Below, piece by piece: positions 54,802 to 64,000 of a stretch of DNA of 64,000 nt. Below the pieces are notes generated by a model, which was not told where the DNA came from, searched no databases, and saw only the letters and a program-made list of their open reading frames with translations. The stretch's first letter is position 1. Each line of letters opens with the position of its first letter. The position numbers were made by a program, and so were the translations under genes. This DNA is from DATFJT01 sp965230755. GTDB taxonomy: Bacteria; Bacteroidota; Bacteroidia; Chitinophagales; Saprospiraceae. The DNA is taken from the NCBI GenBank assembly GCA_965230755.1, contig CBDDLT010000021.1, positions 124,001-188,000 on the forward strand, read 5' to 3'.

Positions 54802-56298
54802 TTAGATTCCCAAGCCGTAGTAATATACGCCCGACTTGTTCTCATATCTTCCTTCAATCAGAATACCTCCTTTTTTTGCATTGAGATATCTTATCAATTG
54901 ATCCTTGCTCTGCATTCTTTTATTATCCACTTTCGTGATGATGAATCCAGGTTTGATATCCGTATATCTTTTTAGAAGACCATCTTCTAATCGAGTAATC
55001 TTAATTCCGCCATCGAGATCTAGTTTTCTCTTAGTATCATCATCGATATCAACCAATGCCGCGCCTAGTTCTTCCTCTATTTGATCCATCCCCTCAAGCA
55101 AAGCCTGATTGCCTTCTTTGTTATTCAACAATACGGTATAATTCCTTTCCGTACCATTTCTATTAATCAATAGGTTGGCTGCATCACCTGGTCGTTTCCT
55201 AGCGATCAATTCCTGAAGTTTAGGAACTGAATTTACTTCCGCACCATCCACTGATAATATCACATCTCCAACCTTAACTCCCGCTTTTGCAGCAGCACTG
55301 TTGCCCGTCAAACTATCAACAAAAACTCCTTTATTGATCTTTAATCCTTTGTCTTTCATCAGGTCTGAATTCACCTCTCTGATCATAACTCCTAAGAATC
55401 CTCTTTGAACTATTCCATACTCCATCAAGTCATTGATCACTTTGCTAACAATATTACTTGGAACAGCGAAACCATAACCCGCATAGGAACCGGTCGGAGA
55501 AGCAATTGCAGTATTAATACCTAGTAAATCTCCTTTTAAGTTGACCAATGCACCTCCGCTATTTCCAGGATTGATAGCCGCGTCTGTCTGAATAAAAGAC
55601 TCCACAGCATAACTTTCATCCAAGATTCTAATACTTCTTCCTTTAGCACTTACGATACCCGCAGTAACTGTAGAATTCAAGTTGAAAGGATTTCCTACTG
55701 CCATTACCCATTCCCCTACTCTAACCTGGTCGGAATCAAAGAATGACAAGGTAGCCAAGTCTGAAGCATCAATTTTTAACAAAGCAATATCCGTTGTAGG
55801 ATCGGTCCCTATTACTTGTGCGATATACTTCTGCTTGTTTAATAGAGTAATTTCTATTTCGTCAGCATCTTTCACGACGTGATTGTTAGTAACAATATAA
55901 CCATCATTAGAAATAATCACCCCACTACCTGAACCTCTTCTTTGCTTTTGTTGTGGTTGACTTTGTCTCTTATTTCTCGGTCCAAAAAAGAACTCGTAAA
56001 AGGGATCGCTCATCATGTCCTCAAAGGGGTCATATGTATCTGATTGACTATAGGTACTTACTGATTGAATATGCACCACTGCATCTTTCACTTTTTCCGC
56101 TATTTCTGCAAAGTCCAAAGGAATCATCTCCCCTTCTTCATTGGCAGTATACAACACATTATGACTTGGCACAGCCTGTTGAGGTTCTACTGAACTCGTC
56201 TTCGATGCACTCGCTTCAATCTTTTGATAGGCATAATACATTACAGCACCACTTACTAATAATGATATTAATGCCGAAAGGATTATGTTCTTCTTCAT
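54802..56298 (-). CDS. degP: DegP/HtrA-type periplasmic serine protease
   Basis: 498 residues. An N-terminal membrane or signal segment is followed by a trypsin-like domain with catalytic H140 (TNNHVV), D170 (TTDIALLKI) and S247 (PGNSGGAL), then two PDZ domains (about 295-385 and 410-498). It degrades and refolds misfolded envelope proteins. Gln/Arg-rich residues 108-122 form the flexible loop seen in the family. A perfect palindrome (56347-56361) lies upstream of the start. Confidence 0.92.
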   Translation of the reverse strand: MKKNIILSALISLLVSGAVMYYAYQKIEASASKTSSVEPQQAVPSHNVLYTANEEGEMIPLDFAEIAEKVKDAVVHIQSVSTYSQSDTYDPFEDMMSDPFYEFFFGPRNKRQSQPQQKQRRGSGSGVIISNDGYIVTNNHVVKDADEIEITLLNKQKYIAQVIGTDPTTDIALLKIDASDLATLSFFDSDQVRVGEWVMAVGNPFNLNSTVTAGIVSAKGRSIRILDESYAVESFIQTDAAINPGNSGGALVNLKGDLLGINTAIASPTGSYAGYGFAVPSNIVSKVINDLMEYGIVQRGFLGVMIREVNSDLMKDKGLKINKGVFVDSLTGNSAAAKAGVKVGDVILSVDGAEVNSVPKLQELIARKRPGDAANLLINRNGTERNYTVLLNNKEGNQALLEGMDQIEEELGAALVDIDDDTKRKLDLDGGIKITRLEDGLLKRYTDIKPGFIITKVDNKRMQSKDQLIRYLNAKKGGILIEGRYENKSGVYYYGLGI

Positions 56299-56346
56299 CG
56301 TTATATATTTTGATTCTAATTTGGTTTATTCAATTGTAATTCCAAC

Positions 56347-56361
56347 TGGCAATAATTGCCA
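56347..56361. promoter_or_regulatory. Palindromic candidate operator upstream of degP
   Basis: TGGCAATAATTGCCA is perfectly symmetric (two 6-bp arms, 3-bp centre), 49-63 bp before the degP start. A weak minus-strand -7-like TACAATTG sits at 56331-56338, which would place the palindrome near the -33 region. The regulator is unknown. Confidence 0.4.
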
Positions 56362-56488
56362 TATTGACAGAAAATAAACGGTAAAAAATGGAAAGAGTTG
56401 TATGCCTTTTTCAAATCACTCCTTTTGAAAGAGTTTTTGGCAGTGTATTAACTAAATTTAACACATTTTAATACTTTCTTAAGTATTC

Positions 56489-59119
56489 TTACTCTTTTAG
56501 AAGTTTCTGCCATTCGACAATTTTCATCATACACTCTACAGGAGTAGTTTTATTTAGATCCAAAGACTGTAATTCAGTTTTTAACTTAAGCAGATCTTCA
56601 TCTTCCAGTTGGAATAGATTCATCTGAACCGGTGCTTCAATACTTTTGAGTTTATCTTTAATTTCATCTTTTGCCAGGCCTTTCTTTTTTTCATCTTCCA
56701 GAAGTTGTAGTATTTCTTCCCCACGCTTAACAACTTCCATCGGCATTCCAGCCATTTTTGCAACTAAAATTCCAAAACTGTGTTCGCTGGCACCTGGGAT
56801 AAATTTTCGGAGAAAGATCAATTCCCTTCCCTGTACTCTGGTATCAATGGTATAATTCTTAATTCGTTCAAACTTAGCTTCCAACTCATTCATTTCATGA
56901 TAGTGGGTTGCGAAGAGCGTCTTTGGATGTGCAATCGGATTCTCATGCAAAAATTCTGCTATGGCCCACGCAATTGAAATTCCATCATAGGTGCTCGTAC
57001 CTCTACCTATTTCGTCCAGTAAGATAAGGGACCTCTGAGAAATATTATTCAAGATGCTAGCAGTTTCATGCATCTCCACCATAAAAGTCGATTCTCCGGA
57101 AGAAATATTATCACTAGCACCTACACGTGTAAATATTTTATCCACTATCCCAATCTTAGCACTTTCAGATGGAACAAAAGAGCCCATCTGAGCGAGAATA
57201 ACATTGAGTGCCACTTGTCGGAGCAAGGCAGATTTACCTGCCATGTTAGGACCCGTAAGTAAAATGATCTGCTGTTCCTCCGGACTTAAATAAACGTCAT
57301 TGGGTACAAAGCTTTGATCAACGCCTAGATGTTGCTCAATAACAGGATGCCTACTTTTTTTCAACTCTAGAATATCATTATCCAAAATTTCCGGTTTATG
57401 ATAATCGAACTGAACTGCCATATGTCTATAGGATTGCAAACAATCCAATTGGGCAATCAATTGAGAATTTCTCTGCATATCCGGAATACCTAATTTGACC
57501 CTGGAAAGCAATTCGCTGAACAATTGATTTTCTAGTGAAAGTACTTTTTCTTCTGCTCCAAGTATTTTTTCTTCCAATACTTTGAGTTCATCACTGATAT
57601 ATCTCTCTGAATTGGTCAAAGTCTGTTTTCTAACCCAATGGTCTGGAACCAAACCAAGTCCTTTGTATTTATTCGTCACCTCAAAATAATAACCGAATAC
57701 TTGGTTGTATCCTACCTTTAGCTTATCAATTCCGGTTTTTCTACTCTCTTCCGTTTGGAGCGCAAGTAGATGCTCTTTACTATTGCTAATCAAATCGCGC
57801 AATTCGTCTAAATCAGCATTCACTCCGGATTGGATAGCATCACCTTTTGATATATTGACTGGTGGTTCTCTCTTTACCGTTTTTTCTATGTCGCTGATAA
57901 TGCGATCGCATGAATTGATCAGCTGACCGAATTGTTCCAATTCTCCTTGTTCAGATGCCAACAAGATTTCTTTGATTTCTCTAATTACAGACAGTGAGAG
58001 ATACAACTGATCAATTTCTCTTGGATTGATTTTTAACAATGCCAGTTTGGATACCATTCTTTCGACATCCGAAATTTTAGCAAGCCTTGTTAAAATTTCA
58101 TTACTAAGTTCAGTTTCTTGGACCAAGAGTTCCACCTTATTGAGTCTTGCATTTATACTTTCCTTTGAAAGGAGAGGCAACAACATCCAGGTTTTAAGAA
58201 GTCTGGCTCCCATAGAGGTTTTAGTATGATCAATAACTTCAAGCAATGAAATTCCTGTGCTGTGCTGAGGTCTGACTAACTCAAGATTACTAATCGTAAA
58301 TTCGTCCATCCAAACGAACTCGTCATGATTAATTCTCTTGATGGAGCTGATGTGTTCTGTTTTTCTATTGAGGGTTACATCCAAATATTGAAGTGTCACA
58401 CCAGCTGCAACGATACCCTTATCTAAATTATCAAGCCCAAATCCTTTCAGACTATTTACTTTAAAATGTCTCAGTACTTGATCTCTGGCATTGTCCTGGT
58501 CAAACATCCATTCGTCCAACAAATAATAGTAGCGATCACCGCCAAAATTCGCCTCAAATTCTTCCTTGATATTTCTACAAAAAACAAATTCGCTTGGCGA
58601 AAAAGTTTTGACCAGTTTACGAATTTGCATCGAATCACCTTCCGCAACAAGAAATTCTCCGGTACTTAATTCTAAAAAACTAATACCCCATTCTTCCTTT
58701 TCGGACTTATGAATAGCACATAAATAATTATGGTCTCTAAAATCAAGAATTTTATCGTTTGTAGTTAGTCCGGGAGTCACCAATTCTGTTACCCCTCTTT
58801 TTACTATCTTTTTCTCTTTACTTGGCTTCTCTAATTGCTCACAAATAGCAACTCTAAATCCAGCTTTTACCAGCCTAGGTAGGTAAAGATCCAAGCTGTG
58901 ATATGGAAAACCTGCCAATTCAATATTGCTTCCACCATTATTTCTACTAGTAAGAATAATGCCTAAGACCTTCGATATGGTAACGGCGTCTTCTCCAAAT
59001 GTCTCATAGAAATCTCCCACCCTAAAAAGCAATATGGCACCGGGATGCTCAGACTTGATTTTAAAGTACTGTTGCATCAGAGGTGTAATCTTCTTTGTTT
59101 GTTTCGTTTTTTTTGTCAA
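56489..59119 (-). CDS. mutS: DNA mismatch repair protein MutS
   Basis: 876 residues. The mispair-binding domain has the Phe-x-Glu motif in RVGDFYETFGEDA; core and clamp domains follow; the ATPase has Walker A (GPNMAGKSALLRQ, near residue 620), STFMVEMHETA and LLDEIGRGTSTYDG, then THYHEM. It recognises mismatches and recruits MutL. The TerB-like gene starts divergently 72 bp away. Confidence 0.97.
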   Translation of the reverse strand: MTKKTKQTKKITPLMQQYFKIKSEHPGAILLFRVGDFYETFGEDAVTISKVLGIILTSRNNGGSNIELAGFPYHSLDLYLPRLVKAGFRVAICEQLEKPSKEKKIVKRGVTELVTPGLTTNDKILDFRDHNYLCAIHKSEKEEWGISFLELSTGEFLVAEGDSMQIRKLVKTFSPSEFVFCRNIKEEFEANFGGDRYYYLLDEWMFDQDNARDQVLRHFKVNSLKGFGLDNLDKGIVAAGVTLQYLDVTLNRKTEHISSIKRINHDEFVWMDEFTISNLELVRPQHSTGISLLEVIDHTKTSMGARLLKTWMLLPLLSKESINARLNKVELLVQETELSNEILTRLAKISDVERMVSKLALLKINPREIDQLYLSLSVIREIKEILLASEQGELEQFGQLINSCDRIISDIEKTVKREPPVNISKGDAIQSGVNADLDELRDLISNSKEHLLALQTEESRKTGIDKLKVGYNQVFGYYFEVTNKYKGLGLVPDHWVRKQTLTNSERYISDELKVLEEKILGAEEKVLSLENQLFSELLSRVKLGIPDMQRNSQLIAQLDCLQSYRHMAVQFDYHKPEILDNDILELKKSRHPVIEQHLGVDQSFVPNDVYLSPEEQQIILLTGPNMAGKSALLRQVALNVILAQMGSFVPSESAKIGIVDKIFTRVGASDNISSGESTFMVEMHETASILNNISQRSLILLDEIGRGTSTYDGISIAWAIAEFLHENPIAHPKTLFATHYHEMNELEAKFERIKNYTIDTRVQGRELIFLRKFIPGASEHSFGILVAKMAGMPMEVVKRGEEILQLLEDEKKKGLAKDEIKDKLKSIEAPVQMNLFQLEDEDLLKLKTELQSLDLNKTTPVECMMKIVEWQKLLKE

Positions 59120-59157
59120 GACTTTTGGATTAGCTTCTTAAAATTAGTTTGAAAGAT

Positions 59158-59165
59158 TATCTTTG
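59158..59165 (+). promoter_or_regulatory. Candidate -7 box for the TerB-like gene
   Basis: TATCTTTG matches TAnnTTTG exactly, 27 bp before the ATG at 59192, in the divergent gap beside mutS. The -33 region is poor. Confidence 0.4.
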
Positions 59166-59191
59166 GCCAGTGTAAAAATAAAAATTATAAT

Positions 59192-59668
59192 ATGTTCGAG
59201 CATTTTAAGGACCTGTCGGAAAAAGAATCTTCATTAGTCGTTAATGCCATCGCTTATATAACCATTCTGATCGCCGGTGCAGATGGAAATATTGACAACA
59301 AAGAAAAGGAATGGGCAGCGAAAGTTACGAAGATTAGGTCATACAATTTGCCAATTGGTTTGAAGGATTATTACAAGTTGGTTGGTGAAAACTATCAAAA
59401 TACTTTGGACGAACTCATTGATTCCCTTCCAAATGATGTAGAAGAGCGAAAAAGTATTATTCACAATATTCTATCTGAATTGAATGATATATTACCGAAG
59501 CTCAATAGAAACTTTTCTATTCAATTGGTGGAAAGCTATCGATCTTTTGCAGAACACGTTGCGAAGGCCTCTGGTGGTTTTATCGGAATTGGCAGTATTA
59601 GTTCTAAGGAAAAGGAACTTATCTCTTTGGAGATGATTACTTATCCGGAAACACTGGAAGATGCTTAG
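59192..59668 (+). CDS. TerB-like helical protein
   Basis: 158 residues, mostly helical. The DGNIDNKEKEWAAK segment after a hydrophobic helix (AYITILIAGA) is typical of the TerB/DjlA-like fold, which binds metal through acidic residues. Function unknown. It overlaps the next gene by 8 bp, so the two are translationally coupled. Confidence 0.65.
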   Translation: MFEHFKDLSEKESSLVVNAIAYITILIAGADGNIDNKEKEWAAKVTKIRSYNLPIGLKDYYKLVGENYQNTLDELIDSLPNDVEERKSIIHNILSELNDILPKLNRNFSIQLVESYRSFAEHVAKASGGFIGIGSISSKEKELISLEMITYPETLEDA

Positions 59669-60215
59669 ATTGATTTCGTTTGCACTATTGCTTTTTGCTT
59701 TTTCCTGCAATAGTTCAACAGATAAAAAAATATCGGCCAACGTAAGCGACAAAATCGAATGGATGACCTGGTCTGAAGCCATAGAGGCCAATTCTAAGTC
59801 GCCTAAGAAAATTTTTGTCGATATGTATACACATTGGTGCGGTTGGTGCAAAAGAATGGACGCTAGAACTTTTTCGGATCCTGACATTGCAAAAAAAATG
59901 AACACCTACTTTTATCCTGTTAAGTTCAATGCAGAACAGAAAGAGGATATTATTTATAAAGGAAATACCTTCAGCTTTGTAGATAAAGGACGTAGAGGCT
60001 ACCATCAACTTGCCGGCTCACTTCTGGATGGAAAGTTGTCATACCCATCCTTCGTTTTTCTCAATGAAGATGAAAAGAGAATTTTAGTATCTCCCGGATT
60101 CAAAACTGTTGAACAGTTCGATGTAGAAATGGACTTCGTTGTTCATGAAGAATATAAAAAGCAAAACTTGGCGGAGTACAAAGCCAGTAAGAATACAGAC
60201 GCTGAGGTAAATTAA
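59661..60215 (+). CDS. Thioredoxin-family lipoprotein
   Basis: 184 residues. Lipobox FAFSC (Cys 16), then a thioredoxin-like domain with the active site HWCGWCKRMDART and YPSFVFLNED (cis-Pro). It probably reduces disulfides or helps fold envelope proteins. Its stop codon abuts the convergent folC stop. Confidence 0.9.
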   Translation: MLRLISFALLLFAFSCNSSTDKKISANVSDKIEWMTWSEAIEANSKSPKKIFVDMYTHWCGWCKRMDARTFSDPDIAKKMNTYFYPVKFNAEQKEDIIYKGNTFSFVDKGRRGYHQLAGSLLDGKLSYPSFVFLNEDEKRILVSPGFKTVEQFDVEMDFVVHEEYKKQNLAEYKASKNTDAEVN

Positions 60216-61529
60216 TTAACTTATTACTTCAGCTTCATTTTTATGGAAATGATCCAACCACTCCCCGACAGTAAAAATGCTTCCGCAAACCAAGACCATG
60301 TCCCTCGGTCCTGCCAATTCTAAAATCTTCTTATAGGCATTTTCAATGCTGTCCTCGTTCCAATGCTGCTGAACCATATTATCCAAAATAGCATCCAATA
60401 CAGCACCTTCTTCTGATCTAGGAACTTGAATCGTAGAACTAATCACAATAGCATTAGACGGAACCAGAGATAATATCTCATGATGATTTTTGTCCTTTAC
60501 CATAGCGACCAGCATGAAGAGCTTTTCATAAGAGAATTGCTCCAAAGAATTCATCATGGCTTCAAATCCCTCATAATTATGTGCACCGTCAAGAACGACC
60601 CAAGGATTTTTTGATACGATTTGCATTCGACCTTGCATCGCCGTTCGTACTGCAATGGAAGACAATGCTCTGCCATAAGACTCAGGTTCCATCATATACA
60701 GATCCTCTTCTAGACAAAAAATTCGGTACATGGCCAAAGCCATCTTGAGATTTTCCATTTGATAGTCCCCGAATAGATCGAATTTGCAATTGAAATCCTC
60801 GCCTTGAATTGAGAATTCAACAAACTCGCCGCCCATGTATTGAAGGATCTCTACCATTTGATCAGAATAGACCATTGGAGCTTTATTCTTTTTCGAAATT
60901 TCTTTAAAGCAGGATGCCGACTCGTTTTGTTTCTTGCCTATTACAACTGGAATTCGATCTTTAATAATACCAGCTTTTTCATAGGCGATGTCCTCAAGTG
61001 TATCACCTAAGTATTGGGTATGATCCAGTCCTATATTTGTAATTCCCGTAAGGATAGGTTCTATGATATTAGTAGAATCCAGCCGGCCACCCATTCCCAC
61101 TTCGATAATGGCATAATCGACAGCTGATTCTTTGAAATACAACAAGGAGAAAGCAAAACTCCATTCAAAAAAGGAATATTTCCTTTGTTCTATGATCTTC
61201 TTGTGCTCGTTGACATACTCTAGGATCTTATCCTCGCCAATCAAAGTGGAATTGATCTTGATTCTCTCTCTGTAATCTCTGTAGTGGGGTGAGGTATACA
61301 TTCCTACCTTAAACCCATGCTCTTGAAGTAAGGAGCTTAGAATATGACAGGTAGATCCTTTACCATTGGTGCCGCCAATATGAATTAGCTTTAGATCTTC
61401 TTGTGGATTTCCGAGAAGTTTCAATAAGTCGGTAATGCCATCCAATCCCTCTTTTATCGCAGAAGCCCCTTTTCTTTGGTACATGGGTAATTGCTCAAAC
61501 AAAAACTCTACAGCCGCTTGATAATTCAT
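60216..61529 (-). CDS. folC: Folylpolyglutamate synthase / dihydrofolate synthase
   Basis: 437 residues. Mur-ligase fold: P-loop IGGTNGKGSTCHIL, YTSPHYRDYRERI, EVGMGGRLDSTN and VLDGAHNYEGFE. It adds glutamate to folates (and may make dihydrofolate). The TonB-like gene lies 25 bp upstream on the same strand. Confidence 0.95.
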   Translation of the reverse strand: MNYQAAVEFLFEQLPMYQRKGASAIKEGLDGITDLLKLLGNPQEDLKLIHIGGTNGKGSTCHILSSLLQEHGFKVGMYTSPHYRDYRERIKINSTLIGEDKILEYVNEHKKIIEQRKYSFFEWSFAFSLLYFKESAVDYAIIEVGMGGRLDSTNIIEPILTGITNIGLDHTQYLGDTLEDIAYEKAGIIKDRIPVVIGKKQNESASCFKEISKKNKAPMVYSDQMVEILQYMGGEFVEFSIQGEDFNCKFDLFGDYQMENLKMALAMYRIFCLEEDLYMMEPESYGRALSSIAVRTAMQGRMQIVSKNPWVVLDGAHNYEGFEAMMNSLEQFSYEKLFMLVAMVKDKNHHEILSLVPSNAIVISSTIQVPRSEEGAVLDAILDNMVQQHWNEDSIENAYKKILELAGPRDMVLVCGSIFTVGEWLDHFHKNEAEVIS

Positions 61530-61554
61530 TAGTGGTTATTATTTCAGATATCGC

Positions 61555-62469
61555 CTATTGCAGCTTATAATCAAATGTTATAGTTCCACATTGCTTTGAA
61601 ATGCTGCTGGAAGTAAATTTAAACTTTTTTGCCGCATCTATAGACTTTCGACGCAAATTATCTGAAATCGCAGAAGATCCTCGCTGTGTATATTCCGCAG
61701 AAATAACATCTCCACTCGAATTAACACAAACCTTCACTACTACTACACCTCTATCTTGAGATTTATCTTGAATTTTAGGTCTTGAACTTACTCCTCTATT
61801 TCCCAGACCACCACCCACGGTTCCTGTTCCTGTAGAAACACCTTCTAACACATCACTATTGGGATCTCCATCGGGATCACCTTGATTCCCAGCCTCTCCG
61901 GTTTCACCTTTACCATCACCAAATAGATCTCCGTATTGTTTTTTGGCCTCCTCATATTTTTTCTCCTGTTCGGCCTTCTTTCTTGCTTCTTCTGCCTTTC
62001 TCGCTTTTTCTTTAGCAATTCTCTCTTGTTCCCTCTTGGCTTTCTCTTCTGCCTCTCTTTCTCGTGCTTCTTCTAGCTTTCTCTGCTCTTCTTTTTCTTT
62101 CTTGATTCGTGCGGCATTGGGATCTTCGGTTGTAACAACTTCTTTGGTTTTAGCGGGAGTAGTTTCCACCTTTTTTTCTTCAACTGGTTCTTCTTTCACT
62201 TCCTCAGTTTCTTCCACTACCTCTTCCGCTTCTTCAATCTCCTTGGTCTCTTCTTCTATAACTTCTTGTTGGGTATCTGGTGTATCATTTCCAGATCCTC
62301 TGTCCGGTTCTCCAAAAGAAACTAAAACTCCAGCCTGACCCGGAGGTGGGACAGGATATTTCATTAGCGGTAGAAGGGCTAATAGCAGAATCAGAGCATG
62401 AACAATACCACTGATCACCATTGCCTTCTTTCTATTCTTTTCTTCCTTGTAATTCAGTTGATATAGCAT
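61555..62469 (-). CDS. TonB-type energy transducer
   Basis: 304 residues. One N-terminal membrane helix (about 16-37), a short VPPPGQ stretch, a long Glu/Lys/Ala-rich periplasmic region (about 60-180, helical or rod-like, TolA-like), a Gly-rich linker and a C-terminal TonB-like domain (VVVKVCVNSSGDVISAEYTQRG, AAKKFKF). It would transmit proton-motive force to outer-membrane receptors. A TolA-like role is an alternative. Same strand as folC, 25 bp upstream of it. Confidence 0.82.
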   Translation of the reverse strand: MLYQLNYKEEKNRKKAMVISGIVHALILLLALLPLMKYPVPPPGQAGVLVSFGEPDRGSGNDTPDTQQEVIEEETKEIEEAEEVVEETEEVKEEPVEEKKVETTPAKTKEVVTTEDPNAARIKKEKEEQRKLEEAREREAEEKAKREQERIAKEKARKAEEARKKAEQEKKYEEAKKQYGDLFGDGKGETGEAGNQGDPDGDPNSDVLEGVSTGTGTVGGGLGNRGVSSRPKIQDKSQDRGVVVVKVCVNSSGDVISAEYTQRGSSAISDNLRRKSIDAAKKFKFTSSSISKQCGTITFDYKLQ

Positions 62470-62551
62470 AATTATCTATATTAATTACAACAAGAACGGA
62501 AAAAAAACGCAAAGAGTGCCTAAAAGTCTTGCTATTAAGAACTAATTAAGA

Positions 62552-63631
62552 TTATGCCGTTACTGGAGAAGCAACTGGTACTTGCCAATCGTAAAGATCA
62601 GGATACAAACCAGATCTGATTCCATTGATCTTTTCTTTCAAGTATTTTGCCATGTTATCTCCTGATTCTTGAGACGGTAACTTGTAAGTTTTATCGTCGA
62701 TGGTAAAATCAGATACATAAGCCACGACAGCAGCAGTTCCACATCCGAAAATTTCTTTTAAACTGCCATCATTATGAGCTTTGACAATTTCATGAATAGA
62801 GATCGGTCTTATCTCCAAATTCACATTCTCCTTTTTCAAAATTTGGATAATGCTGTCTCTGGTAATTCCGTGTAAAATACAGCCGTCTGTTTCAGGAGTA
62901 AGAATTGTATCATTAATTCTAAAGAAGATGTTCATTGTACCCACTTCCTGAATGAATTCATGATGCTGAGCATCCAACCAAAGAATTTGGTCGAAACCTT
63001 GTTGTTGAGCCAGGTAAGCCGGATACATGGATGCTCCATAGTTTCCTGCTGCTTTTGCCTCTCCTACTCCACCTTTGGCTGCTCTAATGTATTTCTTCTC
63101 TACTTTTAATCGAACCGGCTTTGGATAATAAGGACCAACTGGACCTGTAAATATGATAAAGGTATAAGTCTTACTTACCTTAACCCCTAATATCTCATCT
63201 CTGGCAAACATAAATGGTCGAATATATAAAGCACTGCCATCTACGGGAGGAACCCAAGCACGATCACAGTCAACCAGCGTATGCAAAGCCTGTAAAAACA
63301 AATCTTCAGGAATTGAAGGCATACACATTCTTTCAGCAGAACGATTTATCCTTTCCGCATGCTCTCGAGGTCTGAAAAACATAACTTCCCCATCTTTATT
63401 GACGGATGCCTTCATTCCTTCAAATACAGATTGTCCATAGTGAAGCGCTAAATTGGAAGGAAGCATGGATATAGGACTAAATGGTTCAATCCTTAAATCC
63501 GTCCATTCACCATCCTTATAATCTGCAACAAACATGTGGTCCGAAAAAACCTCTCCAAAAGGGATATTGTTAAAGTCAACACTTGATAATTTAGATGTTG
63601 GAGATTTTGTAACTTTAATGGGGTAAGTCAT
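62552..63631 (-). CDS. ilvE: Branched-chain amino acid aminotransferase
   Basis: 359 residues. PLP fold-type IV: SNLALHYGQSVFEGMKA, RPREHAERINRSAERM, the lysine in GGVGEAKAAGNYGASM and EIFGCGTAAVV. It transfers amino groups to make or break down Val, Leu and Ile. Clear promoter upstream; transcribed away from the right-edge gene. Confidence 0.95.
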   Translation of the reverse strand: MTYPIKVTKSPTSKLSSVDFNNIPFGEVFSDHMFVADYKDGEWTDLRIEPFSPISMLPSNLALHYGQSVFEGMKASVNKDGEVMFFRPREHAERINRSAERMCMPSIPEDLFLQALHTLVDCDRAWVPPVDGSALYIRPFMFARDEILGVKVSKTYTFIIFTGPVGPYYPKPVRLKVEKKYIRAAKGGVGEAKAAGNYGASMYPAYLAQQQGFDQILWLDAQHHEFIQEVGTMNIFFRINDTILTPETDGCILHGITRDSIIQILKKENVNLEIRPISIHEIVKAHNDGSLKEIFGCGTAAVVAYVSDFTIDDKTYKLPSQESGDNMAKYLKEKINGIRSGLYPDLYDWQVPVASPVTA

Positions 63632-63647
63632 AATAAGTCAATTTTAA

Positions 63648-63680
63648 CAAAATTAAAAATAAATCTAAGTAATTACCAAA
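63648..63680 (-). promoter_or_regulatory. Candidate ilvE promoter
   Basis: On the minus strand TTTG (63680-63677), 21 nt and TAATTTTG (63655-63648) match the Bacteroidota consensus exactly, 17 bp before the ilvE start codon. Confidence 0.5.
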
Positions 63681-63743
63681 TTATCCTAACAATAATTTTA
63701 TTTTTCGTATTATTTTGATCCAATACAAAATATTATTTGTCGA

Positions 63744-64000
63744 ATGGCCATTTTAAACAATTTCTATAGAACAAGGTCCCATCAGGTACAATTGGATTCT
63801 AATTGTGATCTGGTCATATTTTTTACTAACTCCCAATCATCAGAGGAATTTCATGGCATGCTCGAAAAACTGGTGTCAGCTACGAAATATAATGAAAAAC
63901 AATGTAAAATTGTTGCATTCGATCATCTTTCTTTTGATCATATCGAATTTTTGAGTACAACGGACAAAAGGCGATTTTATCTGATATTCGACGACAATGC
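63744..64000 (+). CDS. Unidentified protein, 3'-partial
   Basis: An open frame from ATG 63744 runs to the window edge (85 complete codons, beginning MAILNNFYRTRSHQVQLDS). It continues as soluble-looking sequence with CDLVIFFTNSQSS and RRFYLIFDDN, no signal peptide and no recognised motif. It is divergent from ilvE with a 112-bp AT-rich gap. The position, sensible start and lack of stops support a real gene; function unknown. Confidence 0.6.
   Translation, partial: MAILNNFYRTRSHQVQLDSNCDLVIFFTNSQSSEEFHGMLEKLVSATKYNEKQCKIVAFDHLSFDHIEFLSTTDKRRFYLIFDDN

Noticed and set aside
61943..62338. Ser-rich open frame antisense to the TonB-like gene
   Set aside because: It is caused by the Glu/Lys-rich coding of the minus-strand gene (GAA/GAG read as TTC/CTC); no domain or start signal.

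Overview
This window is an AT-rich, tightly packed bacterial chromosome segment with 45 protein genes and no non-coding gap over 300 bp. The organism is a member of the Bacteroidota, most likely an environmental gliding or gliding-related lineage such as Saprospiria or Chitinophagia. Evidence: type IX secretion system (T9SS) sorting domains on five proteins (both type A-like YDxxG...GxYxxxL tails and a type B gliding-motility C-terminal domain), a GldM homologue, a TonB-dependent receptor with a carboxypeptidase-regulatory-like N-terminal domain, the long Bacteroidota forms of NusB and PurM, BT_3928-type DoxX and DUF1599 proteins, and TAnnTTTG promoter motifs. I see no rRNA, tRNA, CRISPR array, insertion sequence or integrated phage.

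Layout. 2-5554: two adjacent secreted paralogues built from a Cys-rich, acidic repeat of about 95 residues (nine near-identical tandem copies in the second). I do not recognise this repeat; it is the most novel-looking material here. 5694-10743: housekeeping genes (sucC, xseA-xseB, a DUF1573 lipoprotein, a PolX-like protein with a degenerate polymerase site). 10854-17460: amidase, family 2 glycosyltransferase, then a TonB-dependent receptor paired with a T9SS-exported alpha/beta-hydrolase-like protein lacking the usual serine. 17536-23951: dnaG, a giant AsmA-like protein, purB. 24139-28023: a 1294-residue T9SS type B adhesin-like protein with nine CDDGDPCT repeats; then purM on the other strand.

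29508-33772: a tightly spaced trio of a surface five-haem cytochrome, a polytopic glycosyltransferase-like membrane protein and a class I isoprenoid-synthase-like protein. 33769-38316 (minus): acyl-CoA carboxylase beta subunit behind a three-part GT2 / PMT-like / TPR fusion. 38489-42664: aminotransferase, then the minus-strand group DUF1599, DoxX, nusB.

42783-50144 holds a cell-wall peptide module: EamA transporter, YigZ, LD-carboxypeptidase, Ala-Glu dipeptide epimerase and an alpha-oxoamine-synthase-like PLP enzyme in one overlapping operon, followed by a convergent M14 carboxypeptidase and a PBP4-type D,D-carboxypeptidase. The start codons of these last two overlap head to head. 50155-52841: an arginyl-transferase-like protein, a small lipoprotein, a tandem GNAT and a membrane/coiled-coil protein whose N-terminus recalls prophage-borne proteins. 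53043-63631: orphan GldM, DegP/HtrA, MutS, a TerB-like protein, a thioredoxin lipoprotein, folC, a TonB-type energy transducer and ilvE. A gene truncated by the right edge starts at 63744.

No large undescribed multi-gene machine is obvious. The strongest candidates for new biology are the Cys-rich repeat family, the cytochrome/glycosyltransferase/isoprenoid trio, the orphan GldM and the overlapping divergent starts.
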